Below are positions 8,834-18,056 of a DNA stretch of 64,000 nt, piece by piece (the stretch's first letter is position 1; the number at the start of each line of letters is the position of its first letter). The stretch lies in the NCBI GenBank assembly GCA_963713355.1, contig CAVQLK010000005.1, positions 248,001 through 312,000 on the forward strand. The letters are read 5' to 3'. The translations under genes and the position numbers were made by a program. Source of the DNA: FEN-1219 sp963713355 (GTDB lineage Bacteria; Pseudomonadota; Gammaproteobacteria; Steroidobacterales; Rariloculaceae). The notes under the pieces were generated by a model. The model was not told where the DNA came from. It worked only from the letters and a program-made list of their open reading frames with translations, and did no database searches.

Positions 8834-11168
8834 GTGAGCGTCAAGGCTTCTCGAGGCGGGATTCGCAGCGTGGTCCGGGGGGCTTTACGCGCCGGAGCTT
8901 GGGTCGGAGCAGCGAGCTTGGCGGCCGGAGCCGTCCAAGCACAGCAAACGACAGCCCCGAGCTCGACGCGCAACGAGCAAGAACCTTCGGGCGAGGTCAT
9001 CGAGGTCTTCGGTGAGCGGCTCGAGCACGGGTTCGGCACGCGATATACGGCGCCGCTTCTCGAGACGCCGCAGACGATCACGCTCGTGCCGCGCGAGATC
9101 ATCGATCAGCAGAACCTGCTGACGATGCGCGACATTCTCGTCGACGCTGCCCGGCATTACCTTCACGGCCGGTGAGGGAGGCGGCGGTTACGGCGATGGC
9201 GTCAACCTGCGCGGCTACACCGCCAGCGAGCGACATCTCGACGGACGGCGTGCGCGACAGCGCGCAGTACAGCCGCACGGATCCATTCAACCTCGAGCAG
9301 CTCGAGCTCGTGTCCGGCGCAAACTCCGTCTATACGGGTGCAGGCTCGGTCGGCGGCTCGATCAATCTCGTGACGAAGGGGCCGCAGCGGCATGCGGGGA
9401 CGGTCCTCGACATTGCGGGCGGCAGCGATTCCTACTGCTCGCGCGACGCTGGACTCGGAATGGGCAAGGTCGGCGAGGTCGCCGACGTGCGCTTGAACCT
9501 CATGACGCACCGCAACGACGTGCCGGGCCGCGATGTCGAGCGATTCGAGCGCTGGGGAGTCGCGCCTTCAGTCGCTTTCGGCGACGACGCGACACGCGTG
9601 TCACGCTCTCCTATGCTGCATCAGGAGGACGAGAACGTTCCGCAATACGGTGTGCCTTATGCGCTCGGCGCGTTCAACGACGGTCCGCTGCCCGGCGTGC
9701 CGACGAGCGCGTACTACGGCTACTCGAACCTCGATACCCAAGAGATCGGCGTCGACGCATTCACTACGATCGTGGATCACGACTTCAGCGAAGGCTTCTC
9801 GCTGCGCAACCTGACGCGGTGGCAGAAGGTCGAGCAGTACTCCTTCGTCGACCAGCCGCAAGGCGCATGGTGCGTCGAAACGGGCATGAACCCATGGACG
9901 GGCGTGGCTTGCGGCGCACCGGGCACGTTCGTGCCGAGCCGCAGCGGCACGGTTCGGGACACGGCGAACGAGATTCTCGTCAATCAAACGGACTTCACTC
10001 TCGAGTTTTCGACGGGCAACGTGCAGCACACGTTCGTCTCTGGATTCTCGCTCTCGAACGAGACCTACCATCGCGACAACGGCAACGGTCTGCGTAATCC
10101 GCTCGGGGCAACGCCGAATCCCGTCCTGCCGCCGATGAGCATCGAGAACCCCGACCACGTCTATACGGGGCCCGTCAATTTGATAGTCACGCAGCAGGCG
10201 GACGGTGAGGTCGACAACAAGGCGGCGTACGTTTTTGACCGCGTGCAGATCACGGAGCGGTTCGAGATCAACGCCGGGCTGCGTTACGAGAACAACGAAG
10301 CGTCGAGCGCACTCGCGGACATCACTACGCCGTATCCTGCGCCGCCGGCGGCACCCATTGTCGTACCGCGGCCGTTCGCCGAAAACGCGGACGACCTCGG
10401 GCTCGTACCGCATTGGCTTCGTGTTCAAGCCGAGCGCGAGCTCGAGTATCTACCTCGCGCACGGCAACTCGGAAACACCGTCGCAAACGTCCGTAAACGG
10501 CACCTGCGACGTCGTGACAAATTGCAACGTCGATCCCGAGGAAGCGGAGACCGTCGAGATCGGCGGCAAGTGGGAGTTTCAGGACGCATTGACGCTTGAC
10601 GGCGGCTTTGTTCCGCAACGAGCGCAGCCAGTTCCGCGTGCCTTCGGGCGATCCCACGATTCCCGAGCAGCAGCTCGACGGCAACTCGCGCGTCGACGGC
10701 GTCGCGCTAGGCGCAGCGGGCGCAATCGGCATGAGGTGGTCAATCTTCGCCAACTACACGTATCTCGACAGCGAAGTCCTCCAGTCCATATCGGATCAGC
10801 TCGTGAGCGGCGGCGCGGTCGATATCCTGGCCGGCGATCCGTTGCCGAGCACGCCCGAGCACTCGGCAAGCGTATGGACGACGTTCCGCATATCGGATGC
10901 CTTCTCGATCGGCTACGGCGTGACGTATCAGGGCGAGTACACGTTTGCACGCGCGAGCGAGACGTCGGCTCTGTACTACACGCCGGATTACTTGGTGCAC
11001 CGCGCTATGGCGACCTACGCGTTCAACGACAATCTCGCTTTGCAGGTGAACATCGACAACGTGACGGACGAGCTCTACTTCGAGCGCATACGCAACAACC
11101 AGACGAGCGGTTGGGCGACGCCGGGCGTGGAACGCTCGGGCGTGGTCAGCCTGACCTGGCGGCTGTAG
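8834..11168 (+). pseudogene. TonB-dependent siderophore receptor gene with four frameshifts
   Basis: The receptor can be followed through all three frames. A GTG start at 8834 behind GGGAGAGAGCA gives a signal peptide and the plug opening PLLETPQTITLVPREIIDQQ. The reading shifts near 9150 (PGITFTAGEG continues one base later), again near 9225 (before DISTDGVRDSAQYSRTDPFN), near 10408 (LV to YRIGFVFKPSAS) and near 10606 (LDGG to LFRNERSQFRVPSGDP). The barrel then runs to ERSGVVSLTWRL at 11168. Plug motifs LEQLELVSGANSVYTGAGSVGG resemble catecholate (Fiu/FhuA-like) receptors. Total length without the breaks would be near 778 aa, normal for the family. Either a decaying gene or an error-prone assembly stretch explains it. 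Confidence 0.85.
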
Positions 11169-11223
11169 TCGCGGCGGACGCCCGGCCCGCGCCGGGCGAG
11201 AACGTCCAACACCGAGGCGCGCG

Positions 11224-11907
11224 ATGTTGATCCAAGTCCCCGAGGTGCTGAACGTCACCCAAGTGGCGGAGGTCCGGCAACTCATCGACCGCGCGGACTG
11301 GGTCGACGGCAATGTGACGAGCGGGCCGCAGGCTGCGCTCGCGAAGCGCAATCGTCAGCTCCCCGAAGACAGCAGCGCCGCAAAACGCGCCGGCGAGATC
11401 GTGCTCGACGCATTGGGCCGCAATCCGCTTTTCATCGCCGCGGCGCTGCCGGCCAAGGTCTGGCCGCCGCTCTTCAACCGCTATGGCGGCGGCGAAGAGT
11501 TCGGCCTGCATGTCGACAACGCCGTGCGCCTGAAGCGCGGCGGCGTCGAACGGTTGCGCAGCGATCTCGCCGCGACGCTGTTTCTTTGCGATGCGGGCAG
11601 CTACGAGGGCGGCGAGCTCACCGTCGAGGACACGTACGGCGCGCATGCCGTCAAGCTCGGGGCCGGCGATTTGATCCTGTATCCCGCTTCGAGCTTGCAT
11701 CACGTGACGCCGGTGACGTCGGGCGAGCGCGTCGCGTCGTTCTTCTGGATCCAGAGCATGGTCCGCGACGAGGCGCAACGCCGCGTGCTGTTCGAGTTGG
11801 ACGTCGCCGTCCAGCGTCTCGCGCGCGAGCTCGGCCAAGCGCACGCATCGGTCGTGTCGTTGACCGGGACGTATCACAATCTCCTCAGGATGTGGGCCGA
11901 GGTGTAG
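11224..11907 (+). CDS. piuC: Fe(II)/2-oxoglutarate-dependent PKHD-type hydroxylase, PiuC/YbiX family (227 aa)
   Basis: This is an intact cytoplasmic dioxygenase. FGLHVDNAVR carries the HxD iron ligands, SSLHHVTPVTSGERVASFFWIQSMV carries the distal histidine and the 2-oxoglutarate arginine, and LFLCDAGSYEGGELTVEDTYG is the family strand between them. The length (about 225 aa) is exactly that of PiuC/YbiX. In proteobacteria it usually follows a catecholate siderophore TonB receptor, as here, 55 bases after the receptor's end, so it should share iron control. Its substrate is not established in the family. Unlike the receptor, the reading frame is undamaged. Confidence 0.9.
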   Translation: MLIQVPEVLNVTQVAEVRQLIDRADWVDGNVTSGPQAALAKRNRQLPEDSSAAKRAGEIVLDALGRNPLFIAAALPAKVWPPLFNRYGGGEEFGLHVDNAVRLKRGGVERLRSDLAATLFLCDAGSYEGGELTVEDTYGAHAVKLGAGDLILYPASSLHHVTPVTSGERVASFFWIQSMVRDEAQRRVLFELDVAVQRLARELGQAHASVVSLTGTYHNLLRMWAEV

Positions 11908-11987
11908 CGGCTCGCGACCGTCTGGCGGCCGTGCAATACTTGAGTGCAGCGGCAATTGCCGATGCAACGAGTAGCTCGGGGGAATCC

Positions 11988-13112
11988 ATGTCCAGGGCGT
12001 TGAAGGCCTTTTCGCTCGCCGCCGTAGTATTGGCCGCGCCGGTCTCGGCGCATCACGGTTTCGGCCGGTTCGATCCCACGAAAGAGGTCACGCTGCAAGG
12101 CACGCTGACGGGAATCGACTTCGTCAATCCGCACGCTTATCTGTACTTCGATGCGATGGCGGCGGACGGTAAAGTGCAACCGATGCGCTGCGAGATGCGC
12201 GCGGCGACCGTGCTACGCCGCTCGGGCTGGTCGGAGGAAATGTTCGTCGCGGGCAAGCACGTCGAGGTCTCCGGCAACCCGCATCGCGACGACCCGGCCT
12301 CCTGCTACATCGAGACGCTGAAGCTCGACGACGCGACGTTCGAGCGCTACCAGCAGCTCACGACGGCGACGCAAGCGCGCGGCGATCGGCCCGCGCGCGC
12401 CGCGACGGGCGAGCCGAACATCTACGGCGATTGGGCGCAGGAGCAGTACTTGATTGCGCGGCCGCCGGAGGGCCGCGGCGGGCTCGTGCCGAAGAGCATG
12501 ATTGCAGGCGTCGAGTCCGGGCAGATCGCATTCGCCGACGTGCCGAACGCCGGCTGGGGCGCGCGCCCCGTCACGTACACGCCGGCAGGCCAAGCAGCGT
12601 CAGACGAGCTGCGCGCGAAACCGCCGGAGGACAGCCCGCGAGCGCGCTGCGAGATCACGAGCATTCTGTTCGACTGGGTGTTCGACGGCCCGATCAACCG
12701 CATCACGAAAGCCACGGACGCGATCACGCTCGAGTACGGCCGCGGCCTGACGCGAACGATCCACATGAACATGACGAGCCATCCCGCGAGCGTCACGCCG
12801 AGCCGTGCCGGGCACTCGATCGGCCGCTGGGACGGCGACACGCTAGTCGTCGACACGGTCGGTTTCACGCCGGGCATCATCGCCGGCATGGTTGCGCACA
12901 GCGACAGGCTACACGTCGTCGAGCGTTTCACTCTCGATCCCACAACGGCGGCGTTGAAGCGCGACTACACGGCCGAGGATCCCGTGAACTTCACGGATCA
13001 GTACGCGGGCTCCGACACCGTGATGCCCGCCGACGCTCCGTACGCGGAGGACCGCTGCGAGGAGCTGACTTACCGCAACTACTCGCTCGAAGCGCTCGAG
13101 GGTAGGGAATAG
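11988..13112 (+). CDS. Fusion of a DUF6152 domain with a PPNG-family domain (374 aa)
   Basis: The start is ATG 11988 behind GGGGGAA, followed by a signal peptide ending VSA. Residues about 20-130 form the DUF6152 part: HHGFGRFDPTKEVTLQGTL, then DFVNPHAYLYFD, MRAATVLRRSGWSEEMFVAG and SGNPHRDDPASCYIE. After a short linker, the C-terminal half shows PPNG-family features: NRITKATDAITLEYGRG, HSIGRWDGDTLVVDTVGF, LHVVERFTLD and AEDPVNFTD. Both halves also exist as separate neighbouring genes at 7220-8660 and 19446-21295. The fusion is the best evidence that the two proteins work together in the periplasm. Biochemical function is unknown. Confidence 0.8.
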   Translation: MSRALKAFSLAAVVLAAPVSAHHGFGRFDPTKEVTLQGTLTGIDFVNPHAYLYFDAMAADGKVQPMRCEMRAATVLRRSGWSEEMFVAGKHVEVSGNPHRDDPASCYIETLKLDDATFERYQQLTTATQARGDRPARAATGEPNIYGDWAQEQYLIARPPEGRGGLVPKSMIAGVESGQIAFADVPNAGWGARPVTYTPAGQAASDELRAKPPEDSPRARCEITSILFDWVFDGPINRITKATDAITLEYGRGLTRTIHMNMTSHPASVTPSRAGHSIGRWDGDTLVVDTVGFTPGIIAGMVAHSDRLHVVERFTLDPTTAALKRDYTAEDPVNFTDQYAGSDTVMPADAPYAEDRCEELTYRNYSLEALEGRE

Positions 13113-13158
13113 AGGCACTCGCGCGCGGCGCTCATTCGCCGCGCGCGGTGATCGAAGC

Positions 13159-13884
13159 TCAGCGTGCCGGCTTGCGGACGATGAACATGAACTGGTCGAC
13201 GTCGCGGCCTAAGCGCGGGTCCTCGACGGACAAGGTGTGATCGTCTGCCGTCGTTCGCAGGATGTCGGACTCCGTTACGATCTCGAAGCCAGCCTGCTCA
13301 ATCCACGTCTTGACGTCGGACGGCAGCATGCGGTGCAGCTGCGCGTTGTTGGCCGTCGGCACGCCGACGTGGTCGATTATCGCGGCGCGGCCGCCGGGCT
13401 TCAGCGCGGCGAGGATTTCCCGGAGGTACGGGCCGGCGCGCTCGGCATTCATGTGATGCATGTTGAGCGCCGTGACCGCCGCATCGACGCTATTGGCCGG
13501 GATTTCGGCCACGTTGCCGAAGAACGCCTCCGTATTGCCGAGCGACGCCGCGAGGTCCTTCTGCGCCTGGCCATTCTCGCGCTGCAACGCACGCGGCCCG
13601 AACTGCGCGATGACCTTGCCGCTCGGGCCCGTGGCCGCCGACAGCACGCGCGTGAACCAGCCGCCGCCCGCGCCGACGTCGAGCAACGTCTGGCCTGCAT
13701 CGACGTCGAGCAACTGCATCACTTGATAGGGGCGCCGCGCGCCGTCTCTGGCTCGATCCTCGAGAGGCCGCGAGTCGGCCGTCAGCTTGTCCATGAAGTC
13801 CGGAGCGACGTCGGCAAATGCGCCGGCCGTGGATCCGAGCGAGCAGAAAACGAGCGCCGCACGCAGAGTCAACGATTGAGTCAT
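13159..13884 (-). CDS. Exported class I SAM-dependent methyltransferase-like protein (241 aa)
   Basis: ATG 13884 follows GGGGGATTGGTC and gives a signal-like N-terminus (MTQSLTLRAALVFCSLGSTA, then GAFA). The core has motif I LLDVGAGGGWFTRVLS, then GNVAEIPANSVDAAVTALNMHH and LKPGGRAAIIDHVGVP, a seven-strand methyltransferase pattern. A signal peptide on a SAM-binding fold is odd, yet such predicted periplasmic methyltransferases recur in proteobacteria; SAM supply there is unexplained. It could be a SAM-fold protein without methyl transfer. It is transcribed away from the YkgJ gene at 13957. Confidence 0.8.
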   Translation of the reverse strand: MTQSLTLRAALVFCSLGSTAGAFADVAPDFMDKLTADSRPLEDRARDGARRPYQVMQLLDVDAGQTLLDVGAGGGWFTRVLSAATGPSGKVIAQFGPRALQRENGQAQKDLAASLGNTEAFFGNVAEIPANSVDAAVTALNMHHMNAERAGPYLREILAALKPGGRAAIIDHVGVPTANNAQLHRMLPSDVKTWIEQAGFEIVTESDILRTTADDHTLSVEDPRLGRDVDQFMFIVRKPAR

Positions 13885-13956
13885 GACCAATCCCCCATGC
13901 TCGAAAGTGTGTGAGGGTCGAAGTATAGCGGCCGGCACTGCCGCGCTACGTTTAGA

Positions 13957-14619
13957 ATGCTTGGCGCAATGCGCCTGTCACGCGAGCAATCGACGCCGGC
14001 CGCAACGGCCACGTTCGACCACACCGCCGCCACGCTGCGAGCGGGAGACGATGCCGCATCGTGCGCGGCGCTCTGCCGGAGGCTGAACGGCCTCATCGAC
14101 ACCAAGCTCGAAGCGCTCGAAGAAACCGGAGCGCGCGTCGCATGCGCGCCGGGTTGCGACTATTGCTGCCACTTGCGCGTCGAAGTGTTTGCTCACGAGG
14201 CGGCCGCGCTCTTGCATCACCTGCGCACGAAAGCTTCGGCCGAGGACGCCGCGCGGCTCGAGCGAAGAATTCGCGCCAACGCGCAGCGCGTCGACGCCCT
14301 GACCGTCGAGCAACACCGCTCGGCCGGCATCGCCTGCGCGTTCCTGCAGAACGGCGTTTGCAGCGCTCACGACCTGCGGCCGTCGGCATGTGCGGCCTAT
14401 CACTCCGTGAGCCGCGCGCGCTGCGAGCACGCGTTTCGCAACCCTCAGCACATCGGCACCCCTCTCAATGCGCGCCCGGCGCTGCTCGAGCTGCAGGTCT
14501 TCGGCGCCGCGCAGATCGAAGCGACGAGCGCAGCGCGCACGGCGGCCGGTCTCACCGGCGGTCAGGCGGAGCTGCATCAAGCATTGCGCGCGCTGCTCGA
14601 CGCCGATGCGGCGCGATGA
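13957..14619 (+). CDS. YkgJ family cysteine-cluster protein (220 aa)
   Basis: The cysteine cluster reads CAPGCDYCCHLRVEV (about residues 64-78), matching the CxxxCxxCC pattern of the YkgJ/UPF0153 family. Further cysteines occur in CAFLQNGVCSAHDLRPSACAAYHS, the second conserved block, which together could bind zinc or an iron-sulfur cluster. There is no signal peptide. The family has no proven activity. The N-terminal 35 residues before the first helix are not conserved-looking, so the true start could be the ATG at 13969 or later. Confidence 0.8.
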   Translation: MLGAMRLSREQSTPAATATFDHTAATLRAGDDAASCAALCRRLNGLIDTKLEALEETGARVACAPGCDYCCHLRVEVFAHEAAALLHHLRTKASAEDAARLERRIRANAQRVDALTVEQHRSAGIACAFLQNGVCSAHDLRPSACAAYHSVSRARCEHAFRNPQHIGTPLNARPALLELQVFGAAQIEATSAARTAAGLTGGQAELHQALRALLDADAAR

Positions 14620-14676
14620 CCGTGTCGAGATGATCGAGCCAAGATGGTCGTTGTATAGTTCGAGCGCCTCGGCCGT

Positions 14677-16749
14677 ATGAGCACGTCAACAAGAAAAGGC
14701 TGTGAACTTATGAGCTCCTGCGCACGACTCGCCGCGTTGGCCGCCGTTGCAGCGCTGCCCCTCGACCGGGCCCACGCGTTCACCGCAGAGCAAGCAGAGG
14801 CCGGGCTCGCGAGCTACACGCTGTCTTGCGCCGCGTGTCACGGCGCCGATCTGCGCACGTTGCCGACGGCGCCGCTGCAGGGAAATGAGTTCATCGCGAA
14901 ATGGCGGACGCGCAGCACGAACGATCTGCTCGCGCAGATGCGCACGACGATGCCGCCCGAAAGCCCGGGCAGCCTCGGCGAGGACGCGTACCTAGGCCTC
15001 ATGGCGTACATCCTGCAGCGCAACGGCAATGCGCCGAGCGACCAGCGGCTGCTCGCGGCCAGCGGCGAACCGATCGCAGCCGGCGTCGCTACAGCGGGCC
15101 CCGGCGGAGCCGCTGCCCCGCGGCCGACGGGCTTGCTCGTCCGCGGCACCGTCGAGAGCTTCGTGCCGCTCACGAACGATACGCTGCGCAACCCGGCACC
15201 GGGCGACTGGCCGATGATCCGCCGCGACTACAGCGCGTCGAGCTTCAGCCCCTTGAACGAGATCACAGCCGGCAACGTCGGGCAGCTGCAGCTCGCGTGG
15301 ATTTGGCCGATGCGCGACGGCGGCACGAATCAGCCGGCGCCGCTCGCCTACCGCGGGACAATCTATCTGAATAACACCGACGGCGTCGTGCAGGCCATCG
15401 ACGCGCGCGACGGCAGCCTGATCTGGGAGCACCGCATCGATACGGCGATCGCTTCGCGCGGTATCGCGCTATACGAGGACAAGGTGATCTTTCAGAGCGC
15501 TGGACGGCTCGTCGCGCTCAACGCGCGCACGGGCGAGCTCGAGTGGGACGTGCCGATGCAGGGCAGCCGCGCGAGCAGCAGCGGACCGCTCGTGGCGAAC
15601 GGTCTCGTTCTCGAAGGAATGGGCGGCTGCCAGAGATACGAGGAGAGCAAGTGCTTCATCAGCGCGTATGACGCCGACACGGGCGAGCAGCGCTGGCGCT
15701 TCGTGACGATCGCGCTCGAAGGCGAGCCCGGCGGAGACAGCTGGGGCGACTTGCCGAACCTGTATCGTGCCGGCGGCGAGACGTGGATCACGGGCAGCTA
15801 CGATCCCAGTCTGAATCTCACTTACTGGGGCGTCGCGCAAGCCAAGCCGTGGATGCCCGCGAGCCGCGGCATGGGCTCGCGCGACGTCGGGCTCTACACG
15901 AACTCGACGGTCGCGCTCGATGCGAGCACGGGCAAGCTCGCGTGGCACTACGCGCACGCGCCGGGCGAAGCGCTCGACCTCGACGTCGTGTTCGAGCGCG
16001 TGCTCGTCGACGCCGGCGACGAGCGATGGGTGCTGTCGGCGGGCAAGGACGGAGTCTTGTGGAAGCACGATCGGCGCGACGGCACGTACCTCGGCCACGT
16101 CGAGACGCTGTTCCAGAACGTCTGGGCGAGCTTCGATCGCGAGACGGGCACGCCGCGCTACCGCGACGACATCCTCGAGCATCGCGTCGGCGAGTGGGTC
16201 GACGGCTGCCCGAGCACGGAAGGCGGCAAGAACTGGCAGGCCATGAGCTTTCATCGGCCTTCGCGGCGGCTGATCATTCCGCTCTCGCAGAGCTGTATCT
16301 CGATCCGCGCGCAAGCAATCGCGCAGACGCCGGGAGGCGGCAGCGCCGGCGGCGCGGACCGGCGCTTCTACGAGATGCCCGGCAGCGACGGTAACATCGG
16401 TCGGCTCGCGGCGTTCGACGTCGACACGCTCGAGGAGGAATGGGCGATCGAGCAGCGCGCGCCGTTCTTGACGGCCGTGCTGTCGACGGCCGGCGGCGTG
16501 GCGTTCGTCGGCGATCTCGATCGCGTGTTCAAGGCCGTCGACGTGCGCACGGGCCGCATCCTCTGGCAGACTCGGCTAGCAACGTCGGTGCAGGGTTTTC
16601 CCGTGAGCTTCGAGGTCGAAGGCAAGCAATACATCGGCGTCACGACGGGCTTGGGCGGCGGCAGCCCGCGCCTCGTCCCGGATTTGATTGCGCCGGAGAT
16701 CGATCCGCCCGCTCGCGGTCACGCGTTCTACGTATTCGCGTTGCCCTGA
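14677..16749 (+). CDS. PQQ-binding propeller dehydrogenase with N-terminal cytochrome c domain (690 aa)
   Basis: After a signal peptide comes a c-type cytochrome module with the heme motif CAACHGADLRTLP and a plausible distal methionine in MRTTMPPESPGSL. From about residue 180 a beta-propeller of the quinoprotein alcohol dehydrogenase type begins: DWPMIRRDYSASSFSPLNEI, then QAIDARDGSLIWEHR, ALDASTGKLAWHYAHAPGEA and VDTLEEEWAIEQRAPF are repeat blades. Heme fused ahead of the propeller is the reverse of classic quinohemoprotein ADH, where heme is C-terminal. The likely role is periplasmic alcohol oxidation with electrons passed to the fused heme. ATG 14710 is an equally good start, directly before the signal peptide. 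Confidence 0.85.
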   Translation: MSTSTRKGCELMSSCARLAALAAVAALPLDRAHAFTAEQAEAGLASYTLSCAACHGADLRTLPTAPLQGNEFIAKWRTRSTNDLLAQMRTTMPPESPGSLGEDAYLGLMAYILQRNGNAPSDQRLLAASGEPIAAGVATAGPGGAAAPRPTGLLVRGTVESFVPLTNDTLRNPAPGDWPMIRRDYSASSFSPLNEITAGNVGQLQLAWIWPMRDGGTNQPAPLAYRGTIYLNNTDGVVQAIDARDGSLIWEHRIDTAIASRGIALYEDKVIFQSAGRLVALNARTGELEWDVPMQGSRASSSGPLVANGLVLEGMGGCQRYEESKCFISAYDADTGEQRWRFVTIALEGEPGGDSWGDLPNLYRAGGETWITGSYDPSLNLTYWGVAQAKPWMPASRGMGSRDVGLYTNSTVALDASTGKLAWHYAHAPGEALDLDVVFERVLVDAGDERWVLSAGKDGVLWKHDRRDGTYLGHVETLFQNVWASFDRETGTPRYRDDILEHRVGEWVDGCPSTEGGKNWQAMSFHRPSRRLIIPLSQSCISIRAQAIAQTPGGGSAGGADRRFYEMPGSDGNIGRLAAFDVDTLEEEWAIEQRAPFLTAVLSTAGGVAFVGDLDRVFKAVDVRTGRILWQTRLATSVQGFPVSFEVEGKQYIGVTTGLGGGSPRLVPDLIAPEIDPPARGHAFYVFALP

Positions 16750-16805
16750 GCCGCGCCCGCTACGTATCATCTTCGCCCGGCCTCTGACCTGCCAGGAGCA
16801 GCGCA

Positions 16806-17666
16806 ATGCCTTCGATCAAAGACATCTCGATCATCGACTCGAACACCGCCCAGGCGAAGACAGTCGAGCACGGGTTGGAGCGCACGCTGTGCAGCTCCGA
16901 GCTTTGCGGCTCGAAGAACTTGACCGTCTACAGGCGCACGATCGCAAAGGGCAAGCAGCTCGAGCTCGAGATGGCCAAGGCTTACCAACTGGTCTACGTC
17001 ATGAACTCGCCGGCCAAAGCCACTGTCTCGTTCAACGGTCAAAGCCATGCGGTCGAGGAGGGCGCCGGCGTGCTGTTGGCTCCCGGTGAATCGGCGCGCT
17101 TCGAGGCGGCCGGCGGCGATCTCGATTTGCTGCACATGGTCGTGCCGAAACCGCCCGCGGCCGTCGAGGATGGCTTGCCCGGAGGTCCCGGCTATTTCTT
17201 CAACCGCAAGACGCTGCGCGGCTTGAGCGACGCGAGCGGCGGCCGCGTACGGCGGTTCTGTGCCGAATCGAGCGTACGTTTGCAGGACGGCAGCCGGCTG
17301 ACTCAGACGAACGCGATCCAAGCCGGTGAGATGCACTACAACAACGGCGGCTCGTCGCCGTATCACTTGCACAAGGGCACGCCGGCGAACCCCGACGGCG
17401 CCGCGCATTGCTACATGACCTTCAAAGGGCGCGGCAAGGTCGAGGTTGGCGAGACTTCGCAAGAGATCGAGCCCGGCACGCTCGTGTACTTTCCGCCCGG
17501 CGTCCCGCACCGGCTGCGCGCGCACGGCGGCACGCTCGACTACTTCGAGATCCAGGCCTGGCGAAGCTTCAAGACGACGATCCTGAGCGAGGAGCCGCTC
17601 GGCTTGAAGTGGTACTACGAGCGCGAGAAACCGGGCGCTACGCTCGTGGAGTGGAACCAAAGCTAG
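16806..17666 (+). CDS. Two-domain cupin protein (286 aa)
   Basis: There are two cupin repeats. The first (residues about 40-115) has YQLVYVMNSPAKATVSFNGQ and GVLLAPGESARFEA but lacks the metal histidines. The second (about 165-260) has GEMHYNNGGSSPYHLHKG, then CYMTFKGRGKVEV and PGTLVYFPPGVPHRLRAHGG, where the HxH and final H can bind metal. No signal peptide is present, so it is cytoplasmic. Bicupins of this form include dioxygenases and isomerases, and I cannot name the substrate. It starts 56 bases after the PQQ dehydrogenase on the same strand and could share its transcript. Confidence 0.75.
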   Translation: MPSIKDISIIDSNTAQAKTVEHGLERTLCSSELCGSKNLTVYRRTIAKGKQLELEMAKAYQLVYVMNSPAKATVSFNGQSHAVEEGAGVLLAPGESARFEAAGGDLDLLHMVVPKPPAAVEDGLPGGPGYFFNRKTLRGLSDASGGRVRRFCAESSVRLQDGSRLTQTNAIQAGEMHYNNGGSSPYHLHKGTPANPDGAAHCYMTFKGRGKVEVGETSQEIEPGTLVYFPPGVPHRLRAHGGTLDYFEIQAWRSFKTTILSEEPLGLKWYYEREKPGATLVEWNQS

Positions 17667-17699
17667 AGGCATCTGGGTCGTCGGACTTCTCTATCTCCT

Positions 17700-17719
17700 T
17701 GATAGCCGATTGGCTATCA
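17700..17719. promoter_or_regulatory. Perfect palindrome, probable operator of the XRE-nucleotidyltransferase pair
   Basis: TGATAGCC-GATT-GGCTATCA is a perfect 8-4-8 inverted repeat ending seven bases before the XRE start codon. XRE antitoxin-type repressors usually bind such a site to control their own operon. Its closeness to the ATG leaves no room for a normal ribosome binding site, so binding would block both promoter and translation start, or the mRNA may be leaderless. Confidence 0.65.
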
Positions 17720-17726
17720 TCCCCGC

Positions 17727-18056
17727 ATGCCCGCCGGCGATGCTTCGTTTTTGCTGCGAACCGCGCGCACGCGCTCGGGCCTTTCTCAGCGGGCTCTTGC
17801 GAAGCGAGCAGGCACCTCGCAGTCGGTGGTTGCGAGGATTGAATCGGGCCATACCGATCCATCGTACGAAACGCTGCGCCGCCTGCTGCGTGCCGCCGGC
17901 TTCGAGTTGCAAGCGGAGGTGCAGCCCACTCTCGTGGGGCGATCACACATGCTCGACGATATCCGGCGGATTCTCCGGCTCACGCCGGAGCAGCGCCTGC
18001 TCGAGCTGCGCAATGCCGCACGACTGTTGGCGCATGCTCGACGCAGCGGAGCATGA
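17727..18056 (+). CDS. XRE-family helix-turn-helix regulator, probable antitoxin partner (109 aa)
   Basis: Residues about 8-60 form a Cro/C1-type HTH domain: LRTARTRSGLSQRALAKRAG, then TSQSVVARIESGHTDPSYETL as recognition helix and following loop. The C-terminal half (VGRSHMLDDIRRILRLTPEQ onward) is helical and may contact the partner. The gene overlaps the next by four bases (ATGA at 18053-18056), showing translational coupling. A perfect palindrome directly upstream suggests autorepression. By analogy with XRE-nucleotidyltransferase pairs such as AbiE-like systems, this would be the antitoxin or regulator; no activity is shown by the sequence itself. Confidence 0.8.
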   Translation: MPAGDASFLLRTARTRSGLSQRALAKRAGTSQSVVARIESGHTDPSYETLRRLLRAAGFELQAEVQPTLVGRSHMLDDIRRILRLTPEQRLLELRNAARLLAHARRSGA

